Part shown: positions 1-6,189 of the stretch, piece by piece
How the letters are laid out: every line of letters begins with the position of its first letter
Numbering within the stretch: the stretch's first letter is position 1
Assembly: GCA_013152695.1 (NCBI GenBank)
Contig: JAADFV010000147.1
Location: 1,444 to 7,683, forward strand
Length of the DNA stretch: 6,240 nucleotides
From: Chloroflexota bacterium
Lineage (GTDB): Bacteria > Chloroflexota > Anaerolineae > J102
Direction: 5' to 3'
Notes under the pieces: generated by a model
What the model was told of the DNA's origin: nothing
The model's database searches: none
What the model saw: only the letters and a program-made list of their open reading frames with translations
Program-made: the position numbers and the translations under genes

Positions 1-459
1 ACCGTTGATGAGCCATTCGTTGCCCACCTTCTCGGCCTTGGTACGCACCCCACCCTTGAGGTCTGAACCCGCCCCCGGCTCGGTGAGGCTGAGCGCGCCC
101 AGAATCTCACCCCTGGCCAGGGGACGCAAGAATTTTTCTTTGAGGAAGTCACTGCCAAAAAGGACGAAAGGCGCGCAGGCCAGGCCCAGATGCGCCTCCA
201 CCGTGAGGGCAGTAGAGCCACAGCCCCGGCCCAGCTCCTCAAAGAGAATGGCGGTGGAGATATAGTCGGCGCCGGCGCCATCCCATTCCTCGGGCACGTT
301 CAGACCTAAGAGCCCCAAGGGTCCCATTTTGGCAATAGTTTCCCGGGGAAACTTGTGTTCGCGGTCGATCTCCGCCGCCCGCGGTTTCACCTCTTTTTCC
401 ACAAAATCACGGATCATTTCCTGCAAAAGGCGTTGCTCTTCGTTGAGCTGGAAGTTCAT
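1..459 (-). CDS. acyl-CoA dehydrogenase, N-terminal part (runs off the window)
   Basis: This is a flavoprotein of the acyl-CoA dehydrogenase family, expected to oxidise an acyl-CoA to the trans-2-enoyl-CoA with FAD and to pass electrons to ETF. The visible 153 residues start MNFQLNEEQR and form the all-helical N-terminal domain (about 1-115). They are followed by the start of the middle beta domain with the signature LTEPGAGSD at residues 125-133, a loop that contacts FAD and substrate in this family. Family members are usually about 380 residues, so well over half the gene, including the C-terminal domain with the catalytic base, lies left of position 1. The start is supported by an AGAGGAG ribosome site 7 nt upstream. 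It is the last gene of the minus-strand set, 53 bp after the glycosyltransferase-SGNH gene. Chain-length specificity cannot be read from this part. The family call is secure; a role with the nearby acyl-CoA synthetase is inferred. Confidence 0.95.
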   Translation of the reverse strand, partial: MNFQLNEEQRLLQEMIRDFVEKEVKPRAAEIDREHKFPRETIAKMGPLGLLGLNVPEEWDGAGADYISTAILFEELGRGCGSTALTVEAHLGLACAPFVLFGSDFLKEKFLRPLARGEILGALSLTEPGAGSDLKGGVRTKAEKVGNEWLING

Positions 460-466
460 TATTGGA

Positions 467-473
467 CTCCTCT
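467..473 (-). promoter_or_regulatory. ribosome binding site of the acyl-CoA dehydrogenase gene
   Basis: AGAGGAG on the minus strand lies 7 nt before the ATG at 459. The strong match and good spacing fix the start codon. Confidence 0.75.
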
Positions 474-482
474 AGTGTGTGG

Positions 483-498
483 GGATGGAAGGATGGAG
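483..498. repeat. short 8-bp tandem repeat in the intergenic gap
   Basis: Two near-identical 8-bp units, GGATGGAA and GGATGGAG, lie side by side. On the transcribed minus strand this is a pyrimidine-rich stretch between the glycosyltransferase-SGNH stop codon and the ribosome site of the dehydrogenase gene. No function is evident and it may be chance. Confidence 0.4.
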
Positions 499-501
499 GG
501 G

Positions 502-516
502 ATAGCCAGCGGCTAT
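502..516 (-). other. perfect 6-bp hairpin over the stop codon of the glycosyltransferase-SGNH gene
   Basis: ATAGCC and GGCTAT are exact reverse complements separated by three bases, and the TAG stop (513-515) lies in one arm. The minus-strand RNA that follows is C/U-rich without a U-run, so this is not a classical intrinsic terminator. It could weakly pause RNA polymerase or protect the 3' end, or be chance; the stem is short. Confidence 0.4.
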
Positions 517-3107
517 GGTGCTTGTGAGGTTGTCAGAGTACTGAGATAGGCATCAAAAAAGGTGTCTGCAAGGCGTTGGTGTCCCACGTCATTAGGATGA
601 AAATTATCACCATGATAGTAAGGTGGGAAAACACTCTTTTGGTCTGGAGTCGAAAGGCCATCTCTCCGGTCTAGTGTAGCAGTCCATAAATCAGCCACAG
701 CCACATTTCGCTTCTGAGCTTCTTTTCGAATCCATTCGTTGAATTGCAGAGCTTTATTAAATTCGTCACTTTGCCTGTGCCAACCACTCCAGGGGACAGT
801 TCCCACCACAATTGTTATCTTTGGATATTTTTGGCGAATTTGATCCAATGTATCTCCGTAGTGAGCCTGCCATTTTTCATCAGGGAGACGAGGACATTGC
901 CTGTTGCCCCCAAGATCATTGATACCGAGTTCGATGAATAAGATGTCCGGTTGTCCTGGCCAGTTTTTCCAGCTCTGCTCCAATCCGGCCAACGTGCAGG
1001 TCCCAGCCCAAAAAGTTGATTGTATGGCACCAGGATAGAGAGCCTGTAATTTGGCAAAGAGTAAGTTACGAAAGGTACTCTGTTCTGAAGAGGCGAAAAG
1101 CCCGCGGGTCAGGCTATCCCCCACAATCCACACCGTATGCGGTGGGGAGGCGGGAGAGGAAGGCTGCTTGGGGGTACTGCCCGGCAGTGTCGTGGTTGTG
1201 TCTTCGCCCCACAGCTCGATTCTATCTACCACCGCGTTACGGCTCCCTGTGGCCTGCAATGTTACTGTGATGATGTCTGAGGCATTTTCTGGTACAGACC
1301 ACGTTGCTGTCTGCCAAGCTCCTCCATTTGCTCCACCGATAAGAGTACCCAGGAGTGTGTCATCGAGATATAGTTCTAGATCCCGACCTTTTTGATCCAG
1401 ATAACTGAGTTGCAGTTGTTGCAGTCTGTCCGCTCCCCGCATCAGGCGAAGTCTTCGGGACTGCTTAGGAGGAATTTCGGAATAACTTCTATCTGTCCAG
1501 GCAGCATGGGTGACAGCCATGAAGTCGTAGCGAGATGGTATTCCTTCCTGGAGATTGAAAACTACAACCTTATCTGTTTCCGTAACGGGGAAGAAAATCT
1601 TTGCATTTTTGGGTTTTTCATAGATCAGGGTTTGGTCACGCCAGACCTCGTCGTCAATTGGGGCCCAGAGCTGGGCGATTTGTTGCTCAGCTTTTCCTTT
1701 CAGTCCCACGAACCAAATAGTTCCTTCTGTGGAATCTATGATTTGGCGCCAATCTCTGTCACGCACGGGAATAATTTCTACATCTTCTGATCGAGTCAAA
1801 TAGTAATTGAGGGCAGCTCTGCCCCATTTTTCTGTGAGAATAATATCTCCTGGCTGAATCTGGCTATCCAAAAAATGTGCCACAGAACGCCAATCATTTA
1901 CTTTTGCCTGTCGATAGAGCATCTGTAAGGGCTGGAGGTGCAGCCCTCCCAATATCAACAGCAGGGGGACGATAGTCGAGAGGGAAAGACGATCCGGACT
2001 TGCCTTTGTTCCCGAAGTGGGATTGTTTTCTTGATGAGTAATTGCCCCAATTAAAGATGGGATGGCATTAATGCCATTGGCCACCATCATGAGAAAGAAG
2101 GGCAGGAGGTAGACAAAGTATTTGACCGTTACATTGTGGAGGAATTCAACAAAAAGGCTTGTAATGAGAGGGGAAAGAACTAACAAGAGAAGAAACCACC
2201 AGGCATTTCGGTTATCCCAATACAATCGAAGCCAGCCTAAAAAGAAGAGAGGAATCATTAACCATTGCAAGGTCGTGCCACCAGCAAACAACATACCGAT
2301 TTCTTGTAAAAAATTGAAGTTAAAGAAAAAGGGAAGGGTAGGAGGGAAGGTGAAACGTGCCAGATGTTCTCCGGTTGGGCCTATACCGGTTTGTAAAACT
2401 CGCAAAATCAACCATAATACAGGCATAGAAAAAAGCAAGATGATTATGCCTGCTCCCAGGAGGGGTCTTATCTGTTTTTGTTTTGAAGTATGCCCTTGAA
2501 AGGACCAAGGGGAGCGCCGAAAAATCGAGATGAAGGCGAATAGTGCGAGGCTAAGTAAGTACCAGACAGAAAATAAATGGGTGTAGATCGAAAGTAGGGC
2601 GGATAGAACAAGGAGTATCCAGTCGTGCCACTGTCGTTTGGGGTGCGTGAGGACGAGGAAAAAATAAGTGACTGTGGCTAAGGACAAGGCTGAAAGCAAG
2701 GAGTAGTAACGAGCATCCTGCGAATACCAGATATGCAAAGGAGAGATGGCCAATAGCAGGGAGGCAATCAGCGCTACCCGTTCTCCAAGCCAGATACAGG
2801 TTAGGCGATAAAGATAATAAACCGCCACTACGCCAAAAAAAGCTGATGGGAAACGTACCCAGAATTCACTACTACTTATTCGGGTGGTAAGATGCACCAA
2901 CATGTAAAGGATTGGCATATCAGGGGGACGGGTCAACCCTCGTAGGATATGTAACAACCCCGCCTGCGACCAGCTTGCCGTCCAAATTTCGTCTCCCCAC
3001 AAGCCTTTGTATCCGAGATGATAGAAACGAAATATCGCGGCTAAAGTCAACAGCAGGTACAAGGCAAGGGAACTTGGGGAGAATAGCTTTGTTTTGTTAT
3101 CAGACAT
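513..3107 (-). CDS. GT39/PMT-type membrane glycosyltransferase fused to a C-terminal SGNH hydrolase
   Basis: This 864-residue protein has three parts. Residues 1-395 are a GT-C membrane enzyme with about 11 hydrophobic segments. The first extracytoplasmic loop carries the acidic pair in GLWGDEIWT (D39, E40), and SPLHIWYSQDARYYS (122-136) is typical of bacterial PMT_2/GT39 proteins, which move sugars from polyprenyl-phosphate donors. Residues 396-525 are the usual soluble tail beginning DWRSVAHFLD. Residues 527-636 look like a beta-sandwich, followed by a Pro/Ser/Thr linker (637-656). Residues 658-858 are an SGNH hydrolase with all key blocks: GDS with nucleophile S665, GxND at 728-731, and DxxH with D834 and H837. 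By GT-C topology the soluble parts should face outside the cytoplasm. Substrates are unknown; sugar transfer plus ester removal or acyl transfer on the same glycan is inferred. The start follows AGAGGAAGAG at 3118-3127, a rather distant ribosome site. Sampled lines are only 43-45% GC, well below the neighbours. Confidence 0.85.
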   Translation of the reverse strand: MSDNKTKLFSPSSLALYLLLTLAAIFRFYHLGYKGLWGDEIWTASWSQAGLLHILRGLTRPPDMPILYMLVHLTTRISSSEFWVRFPSAFFGVVAVYYLYRLTCIWLGERVALIASLLLAISPLHIWYSQDARYYSLLSALSLATVTYFFLVLTHPKRQWHDWILLVLSALLSIYTHLFSVWYLLSLALFAFISIFRRSPWSFQGHTSKQKQIRPLLGAGIIILLFSMPVLWLILRVLQTGIGPTGEHLARFTFPPTLPFFFNFNFLQEIGMLFAGGTTLQWLMIPLFFLGWLRLYWDNRNAWWFLLLLVLSPLITSLFVEFLHNVTVKYFVYLLPFFLMMVANGINAIPSLIGAITHQENNPTSGTKASPDRLSLSTIVPLLLILGGLHLQPLQMLYRQAKVNDWRSVAHFLDSQIQPGDIILTEKWGRAALNYYLTRSEDVEIIPVRDRDWRQIIDSTEGTIWFVGLKGKAEQQIAQLWAPIDDEVWRDQTLIYEKPKNAKIFFPVTETDKVVVFNLQEGIPSRYDFMAVTHAAWTDRSYSEIPPKQSRRLRLMRGADRLQQLQLSYLDQKGRDLELYLDDTLLGTLIGGANGGAWQTATWSVPENASDIITVTLQATGSRNAVVDRIELWGEDTTTTLPGSTPKQPSSPASPPHTVWIVGDSLTRGLFASSEQSTFRNLLFAKLQALYPGAIQSTFWAGTCTLAGLEQSWKNWPGQPDILFIELGINDLGGNRQCPRLPDEKWQAHYGDTLDQIRQKYPKITIVVGTVPWSGWHRQSDEFNKALQFNEWIRKEAQKRNVAVADLWTATLDRRDGLSTPDQKSVFPPYYHGDNFHPNDVGHQRLADTFFDAYLSTLTTSQAP

Positions 3108-3266
3108 ACGAAAAATGCTCTTCCTCTACAGGGAGTTGCCGCAGTAAGTAGTACTGTTTCATTTAATTGCAAGGTCAGCGAAGCAAAAAGAAGACATAAT
3201 GAAAAATATCAGCATAGATGGTCCTTGGCTCTCTGCCGCCCGGTGTTGAGGATGTTTCTGACAAGG
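3108..3266. other. intergenic gap between the synthetase and glycosyltransferase-SGNH genes
   Basis: This 159-bp AT-richer stretch holds the purine-rich ribosome site of the downstream gene (3118-3127). I see no convincing intrinsic terminator and no promoter with two good boxes. Its base composition changes from that of the synthetase to that of the downstream gene, so it may contain one edge of a transferred segment. Confidence 0.4.
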
Positions 3267-5228
3267 CTAGCGTGGGCGCGCCATGCGCCGGATTTCTTCC
3301 ACGACCCCTGGGTTGACGAGGGCGCTGAGGTCGCCGGCAGGCTGGTCGAGATAGGCAGCGCGCAAGACGCGGCGCATGACCTTGGCGTTGCGGGTTTTGG
3401 GCAGGTCGGGCACGAAGATGATGTCTTGCGGTTTCAGGGCTTTACCCATCTGGGCACTGACCAGGGCCTGAAGTTCGGCTGCCAGCTCGGGCGTGGGATC
3501 GAAGCCTGGGGTGAGGACTACGGCGCAGACGAGGGCTGAGCCTTTGACGGCGTGAGGCACACCAATGGCGCCCGCTTCCACCACGGCGGGGTGGCCGACG
3601 AGGATGCTCTCGACCTCGGCCGGGCCCAGGCGTTTGCCCGCCACCTTGATGGTATCATCGGAACGACCGAGAATGTACCATTGATCGTCTTTGTCGATGG
3701 CAGCGAAATCGCCATGTACCCACACATCGGGAAATCGACTCCAGTAGGTCTGGATGTAGCGCTCGGGGTCTTTCCAGAAACCACGAGTCATGCCGATCCA
3801 GGGTTCACGGATGATCAGCTCGCCCACAGCTTCGCGCAGAGGCTGGCCATTATCATCCACGACGTCGGCCGCCATGTCGAGGGTGGGGCCGGAGAAGGCC
3901 ATGGGTTTGAGGGGTGTGACCACATTGCCCATAAGGATACCGCCGGATATTTCGGTGCCGCCGGAGTAATTGATGATGGGGCGTTTGCCCTCGCCTACTA
4001 CCTCAAACAGCCACATCCAGGGGTCGGGGTTCCAGGGTTCGCCGGTGGAGCCGAAGGCACGCAGACTGGAGAGATCATGACGCTTGACCGGCGCTTCGCC
4101 ATGCACCATCAAGGCGCGAATCAGGGTGGGGGAGACACCGAGATGGGTGATACCGTGCGCTTCTACCAGCTTCCAGAGGCGCTCGATGTCGGGATAATCG
4201 GGAGCGCCGTCGTAAAAGACCATGGTGCTGCCCAAAAGCAGGGTACCGAACACCTCCCACGGGCCCATCATCCAGCCCATGTCGGTCATCCAGTAAAGCA
4301 CGTCGTCCTCTCGCAAATCAAGGCCCATGGCGATATCGGCCGCGGCCTTGATGGGAAAACCGCAGTGGGTATGCACGGCGCCTTTGGGCCGGCCTGTGGT
4401 GCCCGAGGTGTAGATGATCATGATCAGGTCTTCGGCCGAGGTGTGTTCGCTGTGAGCCTCCGACGATTGGGCCGGGATGAGTTCATGCCACCAGTGGTCG
4501 CGGCCTGGCTGCCATGGCACTTCGATGCCGGTACGTCGATGCACGATCACGTGCTCGACCGTGGGTACCTGCTGCAGGGCCCTGTCGGCGATGGATTTCA
4601 TGTTGACGACACGGCCACGACGATAGGCGCCATCCGCAGCAAAGAGCGCCTTAGCACCGGCATCGGCCAGGCGGGTGGCTACGGCGCCGGCGCCATAACC
4701 GGAAAACAGGGGCAGGATGACGCCGCCGATTTTGGCGATGGCGAGGAGGGCGATGGCGATTTCGGGGGTCATGGGCATGTAGAGGCCGATGGCATCACCC
4801 TTGCCCAGGCCCAGGCTGCGTAGGGCGTTGGCGGTACGATTGACTTCGCGCGTGAGCTGGCCATACGTGAGCGTACGCGTGGTTCCTTCTTCCCCCTCCC
4901 AACGCAGCGCGATCCTGTCCTCCTTGGTGGTGCCCATCCATTTGTCCAGGCAATTGTGGACGATGTTCATCTCTCCGTCCAGGCACCACTGCGCCCAGGC
5001 TTTGCCCCTGGATACATCTAGAATCTGTGTGTAGGGTTTGTAGAACTGGATATCGAGATGTTTCAGCATCTCATCCCAGAACCAGCCGACGTCGGCAATG
5101 GCGGCCTCGTGTAGCGCTTGCCAGCTTTGGAAGCCATGCGCCTGCATAAAATGCTGCACATGACTGCCGTCGACGTACTCGGGGGTGGGCTGCCAGACGA
5201 ACTCGCCCCCAAACTCGAATTCAGACAT
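3267..5228 (-). CDS. AMP-forming acyl-CoA synthetase, acetyl-CoA synthetase type
   Basis: This 653-residue enzyme belongs to the ANL superfamily and should convert a carboxylic acid, ATP and CoA to acyl-CoA, AMP and PPi in the cytoplasm. The length and the N-terminal cap (about 30-95) match acetyl-CoA synthetases. Visible motifs, in order, are the P-loop YTSGTTGRPKG (273-283), the A5 motif YSGGTEISGG (421-430), the hinge and CoA region GRSDDTIKVAGKRLG (521-535), and the C-terminal catalytic lysine K616 in PKTRNAKVMRR. Where acetyl-CoA synthetases read WWQTE, this one reads SGGTE, so the Trp that limits the acyl pocket is Gly and a longer or branched acyl group is likely. The usual Gly before the catalytic Lys is Ala. 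The frame stays open to 5420, but the ATG at 5228 has a strong GGGAGGAG site, starts the conserved sequence, and avoids overlap with the upstream gene. The substrate is unproven; partnership with the nearby acyl-CoA dehydrogenase is inferred. Confidence 0.93.
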   Translation of the reverse strand: MSEFEFGGEFVWQPTPEYVDGSHVQHFMQAHGFQSWQALHEAAIADVGWFWDEMLKHLDIQFYKPYTQILDVSRGKAWAQWCLDGEMNIVHNCLDKWMGTTKEDRIALRWEGEEGTTRTLTYGQLTREVNRTANALRSLGLGKGDAIGLYMPMTPEIAIALLAIAKIGGVILPLFSGYGAGAVATRLADAGAKALFAADGAYRRGRVVNMKSIADRALQQVPTVEHVIVHRRTGIEVPWQPGRDHWWHELIPAQSSEAHSEHTSAEDLIMIIYTSGTTGRPKGAVHTHCGFPIKAAADIAMGLDLREDDVLYWMTDMGWMMGPWEVFGTLLLGSTMVFYDGAPDYPDIERLWKLVEAHGITHLGVSPTLIRALMVHGEAPVKRHDLSSLRAFGSTGEPWNPDPWMWLFEVVGEGKRPIINYSGGTEISGGILMGNVVTPLKPMAFSGPTLDMAADVVDDNGQPLREAVGELIIREPWIGMTRGFWKDPERYIQTYWSRFPDVWVHGDFAAIDKDDQWYILGRSDDTIKVAGKRLGPAEVESILVGHPAVVEAGAIGVPHAVKGSALVCAVVLTPGFDPTPELAAELQALVSAQMGKALKPQDIIFVPDLPKTRNAKVMRRVLRAAYLDQPAGDLSALVNPGVVEEIRRMARPR

Positions 5229-5232
5229 CGTT

Positions 5233-5240
5233 CTCCTCCC
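5233..5240 (-). promoter_or_regulatory. ribosome binding site of the acyl-CoA synthetase gene
   Basis: GGGAGGAG on the minus strand lies 4 nt before the ATG at 5228. It decides this start over the in-frame ATG at 5420, which would add 64 residues unlike the family and overlap the upstream gene. Confidence 0.8.
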
Positions 5241-5279
5241 GTGTGGTGTGGTGGATTGAGCAGTTGCTACAGGCTTCTG

Positions 5280-5308
5280 CTTATGAAAACGACGTAAATC
5301 TCTCACAA
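5280..5308 (-). promoter_or_regulatory. candidate sigma-70-type promoter for the acyl-CoA synthetase gene
   Basis: On the minus strand, TTGTGA (5303-5308) and CATAAG (5280-5285) match the -35 and -10 consensus at four of six positions each, with a 17-nt spacer. A start near 5273 would give a leader of about 45 nt that includes the strong ribosome site. The -35 box lies in one arm of an inverted repeat. The same 8-mer TTTGTGAG appears in the candidate promoter at 6121-6150. This is a sequence match only. Confidence 0.35.
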
Positions 5309-5356
5309 AGATGCCTAGGGCAGGGAATTTTCTGTTTTTTGCGCTTTTGCGAGAGA
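5299..5356. repeat. imperfect inverted repeat upstream of the acyl-CoA synthetase gene
   Basis: TCTCTCACAAAG (5299-5310) pairs with CTTTTGCGAGAGA (5344-5356): the arms match apart from one substitution and one extra base, with 33 bp between them. One arm covers the candidate -35 box, so it could be a two-half-site operator for a regulator of this gene. As RNA it could form a long-looped hairpin just after the upstream stop codon. Confidence 0.45.
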
Positions 5357-5382
5357 TATTTTTAGAAAAGCCGGAAGAATGT

Positions 5383-6003
5383 TCAGACAGTGTAGACCAA
5401 CCCCAGGATTTGGGGCTCACCCCACACTGCCCAGTTCCAGCGTGAATTACCCAGAGGATCGGTGATCAACTGGAGGATCATGGTTTGTCCGGCCAGGGAG
5501 GGCAGGTCGATGGTGAAGTTTTCCCAGCCGACCTCACCTTTGAGATGACTCCAGATGGGGCGACCGTTGACGCGTACACGAAAGGCAACTTTGTTGTCGT
5601 CGGAAAGCAAGGCGCCATCACGCACACCCGCGGCAAAGTGCATTTTGAGGATATCGATCTCGCTGGGCGCCTGGATCTGGTATTCGAGCACGGACATGCC
5701 TGTGGCAGGGGGGTGTTGCCAGATAGCCTGGCGGATGATACCGTCGCAGGTTGCAGCCGCTACCTTGATTTCCATGCCGCTAGGATCGGCGGTCGCAGCT
5801 TGGTTGGCCTGGGTGAAATGCTCGATGAGATCATAAACCCACACGGTTTCTGTGCCCGCGGTATCTTCCCAGGCCGAGGGCGAATGCCACTGTTCTTCCT
5901 GCCATTTGAGAAAGCTGATGTACTGCGAGAGCAGTATCAGGCTTTCTTCGGAAAGATCGGTAATACGCCGGGTGATGGCGTCGATTTCGTCTTGACGATG
6001 CAT
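5383..6003 (-). CDS. hypothetical protein: antitoxin-like N-terminal helices and NPCBM-like beta-sandwich
   Basis: I do not recognise this 206-residue protein as a named family. Residues 1-38 are an amphipathic helical segment (DEIDAITRRITDLSEESL and then YISFLKWQEEQ) that resembles the short N-terminal helices of small antitoxin-type or DUF2281-like proteins. Residues 40-75 look like a linker. Residues 76-202 read as a beta-sandwich, with VAFRVRVNGRPIW (139-151), an ENFTIDLPSLAGQ stretch (161-173), and a Trp-rich close, SRWNWAVWGEPQI (187-199), as in NPCBM-type carbohydrate-binding modules. There is no signal peptide or membrane segment, so a cytoplasmic place is expected, which is odd for such a fold. 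The ATG at 6003 has no Shine-Dalgarno site. The frame is open upstream to a TAG at 6124-6126 but contains no other ATG, GTG or TTG, so this start is the only standard choice. It is first of the four genes, 154 bp before the synthetase. Function unknown. Confidence 0.75.
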   Translation of the reverse strand: MHRQDEIDAITRRITDLSEESLILLSQYISFLKWQEEQWHSPSAWEDTAGTETVWVYDLIEHFTQANQAATADPSGMEIKVAAATCDGIIRQAIWQHPPATGMSVLEYQIQAPSEIDILKMHFAAGVRDGALLSDDNKVAFRVRVNGRPIWSHLKGEVGWENFTIDLPSLAGQTMILQLITDPLGNSRWNWAVWGEPQILGLVYTV

Positions 6004-6024
6004 GGGAAGGCCCTGAAGATGGGG

Positions 6025-6054
6025 ACGCGGATGAACGCGAAGGACACGGATTTT
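6025..6054. repeat. degenerate 10-bp repeat in the leader of the 206-residue gene
   Basis: Three adjacent 10-bp units, ACGCGGATGA, ACGCGAAGGA and CACGGATTTT, share an ACGCGGAT-like core. Dispersed intergenic sequences of this style occur in several environmental bacterial genomes. It lies 21 bp upstream of the start codon, where a ribosome site would otherwise be sought nearby. Confidence 0.5.
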
Positions 6055-6083
6055 CTGAAAGAAACCGTAGGTTAGGAACTCCA

Positions 6084-6118
6084 GACTAATGACTGAAGAC
6101 CAATGACTGGCGACTAAC
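6084..6118. repeat. five-unit degenerate 7-bp tandem repeat
   Basis: Five consecutive 7-bp units, GACTAAT, GACTGAA, GACCAAT, GACTGGC and GACTAAC, all begin GAC and keep exact 7-bp spacing. This resembles the short tandemly repeated heptamers known from cyanobacteria and some other bacteria. It lies between the candidate promoter and the start of the 206-residue gene and would be in its 5' leader if that promoter is real. Confidence 0.7.
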
Positions 6119-6120
6119 CC

Positions 6121-6150
6121 ATTCTAACCCAAGCAGGCAAAAGCTCACAA
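6121..6150 (-). promoter_or_regulatory. candidate promoter for the 206-residue gene
   Basis: On the minus strand, TAGAAT (6121-6126) matches the -10 consensus at five of six positions and TTGTGA (6145-6150) matches the -35 at four of six, with an 18-nt spacer. A start near 6114 would give a leader of about 110 nt containing most of both short repeats. The small inverted repeat CAAAC (6148-6152) and GTTTG (6159-6163) overlaps the -35 side. This is a sequence match only. Confidence 0.35.
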
Positions 6151-6189
6151 ACGTTGGTGTTTGGGAAATGTTGACCCCTACTTGGCCTT

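Noticed and set aside
1392..1790. A 132-residue plus-strand frame and other plus-strand frames inside 513-3107
   Set aside because: They lie opposite a continuous frame with clear GT-C and SGNH motifs and have no ribosome sites or family resemblance.
3139..3176. A possible minus-strand promoter (TTGCAA with TACTAC or TACTTA) before the glycosyltransferase-SGNH gene
   Set aside because: The -10 candidates match only two or three of six positions, or need a wrong spacer.
3552..4823. A 423-residue open frame on the plus strand, opposite the acyl-CoA synthetase
   Set aside because: Its translation is rich in Gly, His, Asp and Ala with no recognisable domain, and the opposite strand carries a full set of synthetase motifs. 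Long antisense frames are common opposite GC-rich genes.
5229..5420. A 64-residue N-terminal extension of the synthetase from the ATG at 5420
   Set aside because: It overlaps the upstream gene, does not resemble the family, and the ATG at 5228 has a strong ribosome site.
5485..6075. A 196-residue plus-strand frame opposite the 206-residue gene
   Set aside because: Its composition looks like a mirror of the minus-strand gene; the minus-strand frame has the coherent helical and beta-sandwich pattern and the same direction as its neighbours.
6084..6118. A CRISPR array or phage attachment site for the 7-bp repeats
   Set aside because: Units are directly adjacent with no spacers, far too short for CRISPR repeats, and no integrase or tRNA is present.
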